Source: Yoonia sp. GPGPB17 (GTDB lineage Bacteria > Pseudomonadota > Alphaproteobacteria > Rhodobacterales > Rhodobacteraceae). Taken from it: 64,000 nt of DNA. How positions within the stretch are numbered: position 1 is the stretch's first letter; each line of letters opens with the position of its first letter. The DNA lies in NCBI RefSeq assembly GCF_037892195.1, contig NZ_JATACI010000002.1:3348001-3412000 (forward strand), read 5' to 3'. Below are positions 1 to 7,404 of the stretch, piece by piece. The notes beneath the pieces were generated by a model that saw only the letters and a program-made list of their open reading frames with translations, was not told where the DNA came from and made no database searches. The position numbers and the translations under genes were made by a program.

Positions 1-116
1 ACCGCCAGCACGGATCGTTCTTCGACCACCGACACAGTCGTTTGCGCTGCGGCGACCGATAGGAACGCGGCGGCGATGAAAACGATCAGGCGGGTGAAAA
101 CTGCTGAGAGACGCAT
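1..116 (-). CDS. N-terminus of a secreted protein, possibly OmpA-like (partial)
   Basis: Only the first 39 codons are inside the window; the gene continues past the left edge. The visible part starts MRLSAVFTRLIVFIAAAFLS and contains a typical signal peptide: two arginines, a hydrophobic stretch of about 15 residues, then an Ala-rich cleavage region (VAAAQ). The mature protein begins near TTVSVVEERSV. It lies 55 bases upstream of ubiA in the opposite transcriptional sense of rsmE, on the same strand as ubiA. In related bacteria an OmpA-domain protein often sits next to ubiA, which is the only reason for that suggestion; no OmpA domain is visible here. Export is well supported, the family is not. 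Confidence 0.55.
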   Translation of the reverse strand, partial: MRLSAVFTRLIVFIAAAFLSVAAAQTTVSVVEERSVLA

Positions 117-171
117 AGGGTTCCGGTTCTTGATATAGCCTCTGCATAGGCCCACCAGCGGCGGGGTTCAA

Positions 172-1137
172 TCACACCAAAAGAGCTAAGGCGAAAAATG
201 GCAGGGGGATCAGCCCGGCATCCCGGTTTGAACGGAATATCCTGAGTAAACCGTCGCTGTCTTCGGGATCAAAACGCGTCAGTTGCCATGTCAGGTGCCA
301 GCCAAGCGCCCACGGCCCGCCGATGGCGATCACCAGTGACAGCGGTGAGCGTTCGGAGGCCGCCAGCAAAACCGCGAAACCGAAGAGGATGATGGTGACC
401 GTCAGGAAGAAGCGCAGCCACTTGCGACTGTCTTCTCCGAACAGGCGTGCGGTGGACTTCACGCCGATGAGCGCGTCGTCTTCAGCGTCTTGGTGGGCGT
501 AGATCGTGTCGTAGAACAGCGTCCACGCAATGCCAGCGCAGTAAAGAACGATGGGCACGGGGCCGATGCTGTTTGTGTGGGCAGCCCATGCGAGCAAAGC
601 CCCCCAGTTGAAGGCCAAGCCCAGGAACAATTGCGGCCACCATGTGAACCGCTTGGCGAAGGGATAGATGGCCACCGGTGCCAGCGCGAGGATGCCGAGG
701 AAGATGGCGGTAGGGTAGAACGTGATCAGGATGAAGAAGGCGAGAATTGCTTGGGCGGCCATCCAGATCAGTGCCCCGCGCACGCTGGCTAGCCCGGCCG
801 GGATGGGGCGTGATCGGGTCCTTGAAACCGATCCGTCGATGTCGCGATCCGTGATGTCGTTCCATGTGCAGCCCGCACCTCGCATCAGGAATGCGCCGAT
901 GCCGCAGCCAACGATGATCCAGATGTCATGCTGGCTGTAGCTGTCGGTTGCGAGGATCGCGAGGGAGAGCCCCCAGAGGCAGGGGGCATAGAGCAACCAA
1001 GTGCCAATGGGTCTGTCCGCCCGGCTGAGCCGTAGATACGGGCGGCTGAACGCAGGCGCGAACCGATCAACCCAGTTGTCCTTTACGGCGTCTGCGACGG
1101 TGCCGGTCGGCTCTGGCACTTCGGTGTCTTCGGTCAT
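172..1137 (-). CDS. ubiA: 4-hydroxybenzoate polyprenyltransferase UbiA
   Basis: Integral membrane prenyltransferase that attaches the polyprenyl tail to 4-hydroxybenzoate in ubiquinone synthesis. The 321-residue protein carries both Asp-rich, Mg-pyrophosphate-binding motifs: N93-D94-x2-D97-x3-D101, and the second at residues 210-221 (D210, Y213, D217, D220, D221). About eight hydrophobic helices lie between and after them. The start at 1137 (MTEDTEVPEP) is chosen because upstream codons read into the divergent rsmE and do not look like UbiA. The gene is divergent from rsmE with no intergenic space, so any promoter must lie within rsmE. Length and motifs match the family well. Confidence 0.93.
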   Translation of the reverse strand: MTEDTEVPEPTGTVADAVKDNWVDRFAPAFSRPYLRLSRADRPIGTWLLYAPCLWGLSLAILATDSYSQHDIWIIVGCGIGAFLMRGAGCTWNDITDRDIDGSVSRTRSRPIPAGLASVRGALIWMAAQAILAFFILITFYPTAIFLGILALAPVAIYPFAKRFTWWPQLFLGLAFNWGALLAWAAHTNSIGPVPIVLYCAGIAWTLFYDTIYAHQDAEDDALIGVKSTARLFGEDSRKWLRFFLTVTIILFGFAVLLAASERSPLSLVIAIGGPWALGWHLTWQLTRFDPEDSDGLLRIFRSNRDAGLIPLPFFALALLV

Positions 1138-1149
1138 ATGGTCCGCCTC

Positions 1150-1871
1150 ATGGCATCCAAGGTTCGGCTTTATGTAGATCACCCATTGGGGGAAGGGCAA
1201 TCGGTTCCGCTGTCGCGCGAGCAGGCGCATTACCTGTTCGGTGTGATGCGGTTGGCGGAAGGGGCCGTTTTGTCGCTCATAAACGGGTCTGACGGCGCGT
1301 GGGACGCAGAGGTAATGAAAGCGGCAAGAAGGGCGGCGTTTTGATGTGTTCTGCGCAAACGACCCCTTTGCAGATGCCCCCGGATTTGTGGTTGCTGTTT
1401 GCACCCATTCGCAAAGAACGCACCGCCTTTATCGTTGAAAAGGCTGTGGAAATGGGAGCGGCACGGGTCATGCCGGTCCAGACAGATTTCACCCAGAGTG
1501 CCAACCGTATCCGGCAAGACAAGCTGCAGGCCCATGCGGTTGAGGCGGCTGAGCAATGCGGCGGGACCTTTGTCCCGCCGGTGGATGAATTGGCCAAGCT
1601 GGACCGTGTGCTGGCGGATTGGCCTGACGGCCGACAGTTGATGTTTTGTGACGAAGTGTTGATCGGTGATCCGGTTGGGTTGCCGCAGGTTGAGGGACCG
1701 TGGGCGATCCTGATCGGGCCGGAGGGTGGGTTTTCACCGGCAGAGCGTGACCGGCTGCACGGGCTGCCCTTTACGCATCCGGTCAGCCTTGGGCCACGTA
1801 TTCTGCGGGCGGATACGGCGGCAGTTGCTGCCTTAACCGTATGGCAGCAAGCGCTTGGGGATTGGGCATGA
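1150..1871 (+). pseudogene. rsmE: 16S rRNA (uracil-1498-N3)-methyltransferase RsmE, frameshifted
   Basis: RsmE methylates N3 of U1498 in 16S rRNA, a SPOUT-fold enzyme. The N-terminal PUA-like part (KVRLYVDHPLGEGQ) reads from 1150 and stops at 1344; the catalytic part reads in another frame up to 1871 and includes the knotted-domain signatures LIGPEGGF and LGPRILRADTA. Adding one G at the GCGGCAAG around 1328-1334 would join both parts as KAGKKGGVL, the usual family sequence. I therefore suspect a lost base in the sequence, not a dead gene. A more upstream ATG at 1138 also exists; 1150 fits the family start better. The stop overlaps the next gene's start as ATGA. Confidence 0.88.
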
Positions 1872-2584
1872 GCACAGCCCCTTTGCTGCGCCTGTATCTG
1901 TTCTTTGCGACCGAGAATGATCAGGCGCTGATTTTGCGCCGCGCGGGCAAGAAGCTTTACAATCTGATTGGCTGGGACCGCGCGACGGATACCTTCACCG
2001 AAGGCCAATGGCTGCGCAAAACGCTGCGGGAAGAGGATTGCGCGCTGTCGCCGGATGGGCGGCATTTTCTGTATGCCGTTATCAATGCCGATCCCAACCA
2101 GCGCGCCGGTGCACAATACACCGTGATTTCACAAGCACCTTGGTTCACGGCCCTTGCCTTGTACCCGCAAGACCATGTCTGGCGCAGCGGCGGTTGGTTT
2201 TTGGACAATGGGCATTATCAGCTTTACGAGCCGATGGAGGTGACCGACATCATTGGGCGGGCTGCGGGCTTGCATCGGGTTGTGGCGGGCAAGATCACCA
2301 AAGATTGCCGCACCGGATTGCGCTTGGTGAACGGTAAGCCAGCCCCTTTATTCAAGGCATTACGCGAACGCCTTCTGGCTGGTGCGCCTGTCCCGCAGCC
2401 TGACGCTTTTGACCGCTACGAGGTGCAGGGTGGGCGTTTGTATCGCACGGTTGGTTTGGATCTGGAGCTGATCCGCGATTTCACTGAGATGACGCCTCGG
2501 TTTGAGCCTGCGCCTTACAGTATTCCGCGCGAAGGTGCCGACGGCCAACAGTGGCATCCTTTGGACCAAGAGGATGGGGCATGA
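1868..2584 (+). CDS. conserved protein of unknown function, 238 aa
   Basis: I do not recognise a named domain. The protein begins MSTAPLLRLYLFFATEND and is soluble, without signal peptide or membrane helix; it is rich in Arg, Leu and aromatic residues. The start is set by the ATGA overlap with the rsmE stop, and its own stop overlaps the next gene in the same way, so it is translationally coupled inside an rsmE-to-3931 operon. In-frame codons upstream (from 1841) belong to rsmE sequence. Base and codon use match the neighbours. Its steady place between rsmE and an acetyltransferase suggests a housekeeping role, but nothing in the sequence specifies one. Confidence 0.8.
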   Translation: MSTAPLLRLYLFFATENDQALILRRAGKKLYNLIGWDRATDTFTEGQWLRKTLREEDCALSPDGRHFLYAVINADPNQRAGAQYTVISQAPWFTALALYPQDHVWRSGGWFLDNGHYQLYEPMEVTDIIGRAAGLHRVVAGKITKDCRTGLRLVNGKPAPLFKALRERLLAGAPVPQPDAFDRYEVQGGRLYRTVGLDLELIRDFTEMTPRFEPAPYSIPREGADGQQWHPLDQEDGA

Positions 2585-3420
2585 TCCGCGCAACCCCGGA
2601 AGATCGGCCAGCAATTGAGGCCTTCCTCAAGAAGCATATCGCGACGTCGATGTTTCCGCTGTCGAACTTGCGTCAGCATGGGATGAGTGGTGGGCATCCG
2701 CGCGCCATGCAGTTTTGGGTGCGTTGGGAAGCGGGTGAGATTGCCGATCTGCTGCCAGTGTCCGAGCAAGGCGGCGTGTTTCCACAATGCCCAACGGCGC
2801 CTTGGGGTGCGGTAAAGACCGTCTTAACCGGGACGACTGTAAAGGGCATGCTGGGCGACGCGCGTCAGATTGCCGAGCTGCGCGCGGTTTTGGGGTTGTC
2901 GGGCCAAGGCGGTTTGGATCAGGAAGAACCGCTATATGAACTGGCGCTAGGGGACTTGAAGATGCCGGACTGCACGGGCTTCAACATGCGTCCGTTGGCT
3001 GCTGCGCCGCGCACTCTTATCATAGGTTGGCGTCGCGCCTATCTGGAGGAAGTCCTACCTATGCCGGGTGAGGACTCCGAACAGAAGGCCAAGGATGACA
3101 TTGAAAGCTACATCGCCGCCAATAGCCACCGGGTGCTTTACCGGGGCGATACCCCCGTGGCGATGACGGGTTTCAATGCGGTGTTGCCGGAGGCGGTGCA
3201 GATTGGTGGGGTTTACACGCCGCCTGCTGCGCGATCCCGTGGTTTGGCGCGGACGGCTGTCGCGATGCACCTGCAAGAGGCACGGTCGCGCGGTGTCGCA
3301 CATGCGATCTTATTTGCGGCTTCACCGCAGGCGTGCAAAGCCTATGAGGCGATTGGATTTGCGCGCACTGGCGACTTCACCATCCTGTTTTACGAAGAAC
3401 CACAGGTGATCTATGGGTGA
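2581..3420 (+). CDS. GNAT family N-acetyltransferase
   Basis: A 279-residue protein whose C-terminal half (about 140-275) has the GNAT acetyl-CoA site: the beta-4/alpha-3 motif at 211-224 reads VYTPPAARSRGLAR, with the R-x-x-G-x-A pyrophosphate loop, followed by a helix and the late ACKAYEAIGF segment typical of motif B. The N-terminal half resembles a second, degenerate GNAT-like module and lacks a clear acetyl-CoA loop. Substrate unknown; amino groups of small molecules or proteins are usual. Start by ATGA overlap with the preceding stop; the stop overlaps the following ATG by eight bases. It is part of the rsmE operon. Confidence 0.85.
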   Translation: MIRATPEDRPAIEAFLKKHIATSMFPLSNLRQHGMSGGHPRAMQFWVRWEAGEIADLLPVSEQGGVFPQCPTAPWGAVKTVLTGTTVKGMLGDARQIAELRAVLGLSGQGGLDQEEPLYELALGDLKMPDCTGFNMRPLAAAPRTLIIGWRRAYLEEVLPMPGEDSEQKAKDDIESYIAANSHRVLYRGDTPVAMTGFNAVLPEAVQIGGVYTPPAARSRGLARTAVAMHLQEARSRGVAHAILFAASPQACKAYEAIGFARTGDFTILFYEEPQVIYG

Positions 3421-3931
3421 TTTTTTGCGTCCCGAAGTGCGTGCATTTTTCTGGCGCTGGCGCGAAGTGCTGTTGGCCGGTGTTGTGCTGCTTTTGGGTA
3501 TTTGGTGGGCGCTGACCGGGGTCGGGATCAATGTCTGGCTGGGCTACATCTTTTGCCTCATCGGGATCGGTTGGGGTGTCGCAGGCGTGCAGCGCGCGCG
3601 TTTTGCGCAAGATGGCGACGGCCCCGGCGTGGTACAGATCAGAGAGCGTAGATTGGCCTATTTCGGTCCGCTCGACGGGGGGATCATGGATGTGGCAGAC
3701 CTCAGCCGGTTGGAGATTGATCCGACCAGCCACCCGGATCCAAGTTGGGTTTTGACCAGTATTGAAGGCCAAGTGCTTTCGATCCCGATCAATGCGAAAG
3801 GGGCGGAAGGCCTGTTTGATGTCTTTGCCGCATTGCCGGATATCAAAACCACCGCTGTGCTGGATGTGCTGTCACACACACCTGATGCGCGCGTGACCGT
3901 GTGGAGCCGGGTGAAGCCGCTCTTGCATTGA
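3413..3931 (+). CDS. membrane protein of unknown function, 172 aa
   Basis: Two adjacent hydrophobic helices occupy residues 22-60 (VLLAGVVLLLGIWWAL and WLGYIFCLIGIGWGVAG), followed by a soluble C-terminal domain of about 110 residues rich in beta-type sequence (VVQIRERRLAYFGPLDGG). This layout, two helices and then a small beta-rich domain, resembles bacterial PH-domain membrane proteins, but I see no decisive motif. It overlaps the acetyltransferase gene by eight bases, so it is probably translated by coupling. gshA follows after 56 bases and may share the transcript. Confidence 0.8.
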   Translation: MGDFLRPEVRAFFWRWREVLLAGVVLLLGIWWALTGVGINVWLGYIFCLIGIGWGVAGVQRARFAQDGDGPGVVQIRERRLAYFGPLDGGIMDVADLSRLEIDPTSHPDPSWVLTSIEGQVLSIPINAKGAEGLFDVFAALPDIKTTAVLDVLSHTPDARVTVWSRVKPLLH

Positions 3932-3987
3932 CACCGGGCTTCGGGCAGTTCACCGATATGATCTGACCAACAGCGGAGCGTACGCCC

Positions 3988-5358
3988 ATGTCCATCCCTC
4001 AATCCGGCGGCGGCCCTATCGAGCATCATGACCAGCTGGCCGAGGTGCTGGCGAAAGGGTGCAAGCCCAAGGAAGATTGGCGGATCGGGACGGAGCATGA
4101 GAAGTTCGGGTATTGCAAAGATACTCTGAAACCGCTGCCTTACGATGGTGAACGCTCAATCAAGGCAGTGCTTGAGGGGCTCGAAGGCCGCTTTGGCTGG
4201 GACCGGGTTGAGGAAGAGGGCAAGATCATCGGCCTGACCAAGGATGGCGCGAACGTCAGTTTGGAGCCAGGTGGCGCGTTGGAATTGTCAGGCGCCCCGC
4301 TAGAGACGATCCACCAGACCTGTGACGAAGTGAATACCCATCTGGCCGAGGTGAAATCGGTCTCGGATGAGATCGGAGTAAAGTTTATCGGCCTTGGTGC
4401 CGCCCCGGAATGGACGCATGAGCAGATGCCGCTCATGCCCAAGGGTCGCTACAAGCTGATGAACAACTACATGGAGAAGGTCGGCACCATGGGCACGGCG
4501 ATGATGCGCCGGACCTGTACTGTGCAGGTGAACCTTGATTTCGGGTCTGAGGCGGACATGGTGCAGAAGATGCGGGTGGCGATTGCGTTGCAGCCCGTCG
4601 CGGCAGCCCTGTTTGCCAATTCCCCGTTCTTTGAGGGGCAGGTGAATGGCCATAAATCGTGGCGGTCGCGCATCTGGCGCGATCTGGATGCAGATCGGAC
4701 CGGGATGGTGCCCTTTGTCTTTGAGAGCGGCTTTGGGTTCGAGGCTTGGGTACAGTGGGTGCTGGATGTGCCGATGTACTTTGTCTACCGCGATGGGAAA
4801 TACATCGACGCGCTGGGCATGTCGTTTCGTGATTTCCTGAAGGGTGAACTGCCCGCACTGCCGGGTGAAAAGCCGCTGATGTCGGATTGGGCGGATCACC
4901 TGACCACCGTGTTTCCAGAAGCGCGCGTAAAACAGTTTATCGAGATGCGCGGTGCTGATGGCGGTCCATGGCGCCGTCTATGTGCGCTGCCGGCGTTCTG
5001 GGTGGGGCTGATGTATGATCAGACCGCTTTGGACGCGGCGTGGGACCTGTGCAAAGGCTGGACAGCAGAACAGCGCGAGGCATTGCGCGTTGCGGCTTCG
5101 GTCGATGGGTTGCAGGCGCAGGTTGACGGGATCAACATGCATGATCTGGCGCGCGAGGTCGTTGCGATCTCTGAGGCTGGGTTGAAAGCCCGCGCGATGC
5201 CGGGTGCGGGCGGGTTAATTGCCGATGAAACGCATTTCCTGAACGCGCTGCACGAGACGATTGAGAGCGGCAAGACCCCTGCCGATGAATTGCTGGATCA
5301 CTATCATGGTGACTGGAATGGCGATCTGAAGCGGATTTACGGCGAATACAGCTATTGA
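3988..5358 (+). CDS. gshA: glutamate-cysteine ligase (plant/alphaproteobacterial type)
   Basis: Catalyses ATP-dependent joining of L-glutamate and L-cysteine, the first and limiting step of glutathione synthesis. The 456-residue protein has the hallmarks of the plant/alphaproteobacterial GCS2-like family: WRIGTEHEKFGY near the N terminus, the ANVSLEPGGALELSGAPLETI segment region, and CTVQVNLDFGSE in the central ATP-grasp-like fold. Length is normal for the family and the frame is intact. A GGAG stretch about 10 bases ahead of the ATG at 3988 is a fair ribosome site. A strong hairpin directly after the stop ends the transcript. Plant enzymes are redox-controlled through cysteines; the same control is not evident here. 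Confidence 0.93.
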   Translation: MSIPQSGGGPIEHHDQLAEVLAKGCKPKEDWRIGTEHEKFGYCKDTLKPLPYDGERSIKAVLEGLEGRFGWDRVEEEGKIIGLTKDGANVSLEPGGALELSGAPLETIHQTCDEVNTHLAEVKSVSDEIGVKFIGLGAAPEWTHEQMPLMPKGRYKLMNNYMEKVGTMGTAMMRRTCTVQVNLDFGSEADMVQKMRVAIALQPVAAALFANSPFFEGQVNGHKSWRSRIWRDLDADRTGMVPFVFESGFGFEAWVQWVLDVPMYFVYRDGKYIDALGMSFRDFLKGELPALPGEKPLMSDWADHLTTVFPEARVKQFIEMRGADGGPWRRLCALPAFWVGLMYDQTALDAAWDLCKGWTAEQREALRVAASVDGLQAQVDGINMHDLAREVVAISEAGLKARAMPGAGGLIADETHFLNALHETIESGKTPADELLDHYHGDWNGDLKRIYGEYSY

Positions 5359-5363
5359 GGGTG

Positions 5364-5390
5364 ACACCCCGGAGTTGCCGCCCGGGGTGT
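5364..5390. terminator. hairpin terminator between convergent genes
   Basis: A 9-bp perfect stem, ACACCCCGG (5364-5372) pairing with CCGGGGTGT (5382-5390), with a 9-base loop. It lies 5 bases after the gshA stop and 5 bases before the stop of the convergent small membrane protein gene, so it can serve both. No long T-run follows on either strand, so efficiency is uncertain. Confidence 0.7.
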
Positions 5391-5395
5391 ATCTA

Positions 5396-5740
5396 TTAGG
5401 TTGTCGCGGAACGTGCTGCCGCTTGGGCTACGACGTCGCGCAAGGTGGCGATGGCATGGGTAAAACCTAGACCCAGACCGAGTAGCGAGACACCGATTGC
5501 CGCCAAGACAGTTTCAACGTTGATGCCTGCCAGTGCGGTGAAAATGCCCGCTGCGATGATCATCACCGCACCGGTCCCAATGGCGACAAAACCAGTCACG
5601 ATGGTCAAAGACCCGGCCTTGGCCGCACGTCCGGTTGCAGGGCAATCCGACAAAGCGTCGCCGATGCGGAAGATCATGTAGGACAGGCCCGCCAGCGCGC
5701 AACCGGTAACAAAGAAGAAAGTGGTGAATACAAGTGACAT
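5396..5740 (-). CDS. small membrane protein of unknown function, 114 aa
   Basis: Three hydrophobic helices are visible: residues about 1-25 (LVFTTFFFVTGCALAGLSYMIF), 45-70 (LTIVTGFVAIGTGAVMIIAAGIF) and 75-95 (VETVLAAIGVSLLGLGLGF). A short Ala-rich cytoplasmic tail ends the protein. No known family recognised. It is the last gene of a three-gene minus-strand operon led by a GbsR/MarR-like regulator, 14 bases after the second membrane protein. The pair of membrane proteins is probably the target of that regulator. Function could be transport, stress response or envelope; the sequence does not decide. Confidence 0.75.
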   Translation of the reverse strand: MSLVFTTFFFVTGCALAGLSYMIFRIGDALSDCPATGRAAKAGSLTIVTGFVAIGTGAVMIIAAGIFTALAGINVETVLAAIGVSLLGLGLGFTHAIATLRDVVAQAAARSATT

Positions 5741-5754
5741 GATGTATCCTTTCG

Positions 5755-6177
5755 TTAGGTTTGGAGAACACGAATATTTGGATGGAATAAGGCGTAGAGC
5801 GATCCAAATGCACCGCCATAGAGCGGGGCAAAGATCAGACCGAAACCAGCAAAGAAGACGATCGCTTCGTTCGCTTGACCGGCGTTTCCGTCTGCTAAAG
5901 CCATAATCCCAACAATGACGGCCAGGATGACATTGCCCGCCAGCCCCAGCAGCGCATAGGGCTTAAACCCGGGTTTGATCCGTCCTACCGCCCAAAGCAA
6001 CATGGGTGTTCCTATGACCAGATAGGGGATAATGCCGAACGGCAGCGCGAAGAGCCCTATGATCGTCCAAAAGCTGAAAAGCGTCACAACCAGAGGTGCG
6101 CAAATCAGCGCAAAGACGAAGGCGGTCGGATTGACGGAATACCGGGGGCTTTCTTTAAATTCTGTTGTTTCTGTCAT
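5755..6177 (-). CDS. membrane protein of unknown function, 140 aa
   Basis: Starts MTETTEFKESPRYSVNPTAF, then four hydrophobic helices (about 17-38, 42-62, 73-92, 105-130) separated by short loops. Gly and Pro occur inside helices, and Lys/Arg-rich loops are few, so orientation is unclear. The ribosome site AGGAATTTCTGA precedes the ATG. It is the middle gene of the operon with the regulator at 6201-6728 (23-base gap) and the 114-aa membrane protein (14-base gap). I do not recognise the family. Confidence 0.75.
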   Translation of the reverse strand: MTETTEFKESPRYSVNPTAFVFALICAPLVVTLFSFWTIIGLFALPFGIIPYLVIGTPMLLWAVGRIKPGFKPYALLGLAGNVILAVIVGIMALADGNAGQANEAIVFFAGFGLIFAPLYGGAFGSLYALFHPNIRVLQT

Positions 6178-6200
6178 TTCAGAAATTCCTGAGTAAAAAA

Positions 6201-6728
6201 TTAACTGGATTTGGGTAGGAAACGCGCAATCCGTGCGCCCAGCTTCAACGCGGCCATTTGCACACTACGGGGCAAGCGCGCGACGTCCATGTACCACGCG
6301 TCAAACATCTGCATTGTCTGAAGCGTTTCAGCCATACGTTCTTTGATATGTGCCGGGGTTGTATCATCCTTTGCGTCCGCCGCGACCCGTTCGAGTGCTG
6401 CGATGGTGGGCGCGAATTCCCGGTTGCGGCGTCCTTCAATCACCACATGGGCGAGTTCGAACATATCGCGTACAGAATGAAACTTGTCTCTGCGGTCGCC
6501 CAGGTCGCGGCTCACGCTAACCAGTTTCCAAGCTTGCAATTCCTTCAGGCCGGTCGACACGTTGGACCGTGCGAGGTTCAGTGCCTTGCAGATTTCATCT
6601 GCGGCCAATGGTTTGGGTGAGAGATGCAAAAGGGCATGGATTTGCGCAACGGATCTGTTCACCCCCCATTTGGTACCCATTTCCCCCCAGTGGAGGATGA
6701 AATCTTGCGTCGCCGCCGAAAGCTGCAT
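6201..6728 (-). CDS. GbsR/MarR-type transcriptional regulator
   Basis: A 175-residue DNA-binding protein with the winged helix-turn-helix of the GbsR/MarR group. The recognition part lies at about 40-90: LAADEICKALNLARSNVSTG is the helix-turn-helix, and VSVSRDLGDRRDKFHSV forms the wing. The C-terminal part (about 95-175) is helical and should form the dimer and effector region. It heads an operon with two membrane proteins. A perfect 18-bp palindrome lies 13 bases upstream of its start codon, in the position expected for autoregulation. The ligand is unknown; relatives sense choline or osmotic solutes, but that cannot be transferred with confidence. Confidence 0.85.
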   Translation of the reverse strand: MQLSAATQDFILHWGEMGTKWGVNRSVAQIHALLHLSPKPLAADEICKALNLARSNVSTGLKELQAWKLVSVSRDLGDRRDKFHSVRDMFELAHVVIEGRRNREFAPTIAALERVAADAKDDTTPAHIKERMAETLQTMQMFDAWYMDVARLPRSVQMAALKLGARIARFLPKSS

Positions 6729-6741
6729 TGCTTTTCCTTAC

Positions 6742-6759
6742 TTTCTGTAATTACAGAAA
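6742..6759. promoter_or_regulatory. perfect palindrome, probable operator of the GbsR/MarR-like regulator
   Basis: TTTCTGTAATTACAGAAA reads identically on both strands. It sits 13 bases upstream of the regulator start codon, where a dimeric winged-helix protein would block its own promoter. An outer imperfect pair (TTTTCCT on the left, AGGAAAG on the right) extends the dyad. The half-site TTTCTG also appears just upstream of the second gene of the operon (near 6163-6185), in imperfect form. Confidence 0.75.
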
Positions 6760-6792
6760 TAGCAGGAAAGGCAGAAACATCAAGGTATTCGC

Positions 6793-7404
6793 TTAGACGC
6801 TTTTCGCGCCGATCTTGGTTTCTTCGCCTCTGCGCAAGCGGGCGATGTTTCCGATGTGACGCAGGAAGATGAGAAAACACAAAACTGCCGACAGAAAAAA
6901 CATCGTGCCATTTGTGATGAAGCCGATAATCAGGGGGATCCACCCGGCAGTAACCAAAGCTGCCAGCGATGAATAACGGGTGATCGCAGCGGCAACGAGC
7001 CAGATCGCGCAGGCAATCAGCCCGATTTGCCAATTCACCGCCAGCAGGATGCCAAAGTATGTCGCGACCCCTTTGCCCCCTTTGAACCGCAGCCAAATAG
7101 GAAAGCAATGCCCCAAGAACGCCATCAGCGCGCCGAGTTGGGCCGCGTCTTCGGCGGCGAGTAGTCTTGCCGCCAGTACGACGATTGCGCCTTTTGCGGC
7201 GTCAAACAGCAGCGTGAGCGCTGCAGCTTTCTTGTTGCCGGTGCGCAGGACATTTGTGGCCCCGATGTTGCCCGAACCGACCTCGCGCAGATTGCCAAGG
7301 TTCATCAGCCCCGCCAAGATCATACCGCTGGGGATAGACCCGGCCAGATAGCCGATCACTGCCCAAAGCGCCAATATGGCATATGTGCTTTCGATACTCG
7401 GCAT
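6793..7404 (-). CDS. plsY: acyl-phosphate glycerol-3-phosphate acyltransferase PlsY
   Basis: Transfers an acyl group from acyl phosphate to glycerol 3-phosphate in the inner membrane, the first step of phospholipid synthesis. The 203-residue protein shows all three PlsY signature loops: EVGSGNIGATNVLRTGNK (about 41-58), RFKGGKGVAT (about 106-115) and LRHIGNIARLRRGEETKIG (about 181-199), separated by membrane helices. The start at 7404 overlaps the last base of the pyrC stop (TAATG), which indicates translational coupling; an ATG further upstream would lie inside pyrC. It is the last gene of the pyrB operon. Confidence 0.92.
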   Translation of the reverse strand: MPSIESTYAILALWAVIGYLAGSIPSGMILAGLMNLGNLREVGSGNIGATNVLRTGNKKAAALTLLFDAAKGAIVVLAARLLAAEDAAQLGALMAFLGHCFPIWLRFKGGKGVATYFGILLAVNWQIGLIACAIWLVAAAITRYSSLAALVTAGWIPLIIGFITNGTMFFLSAVLCFLIFLRHIGNIARLRRGEETKIGAKSV

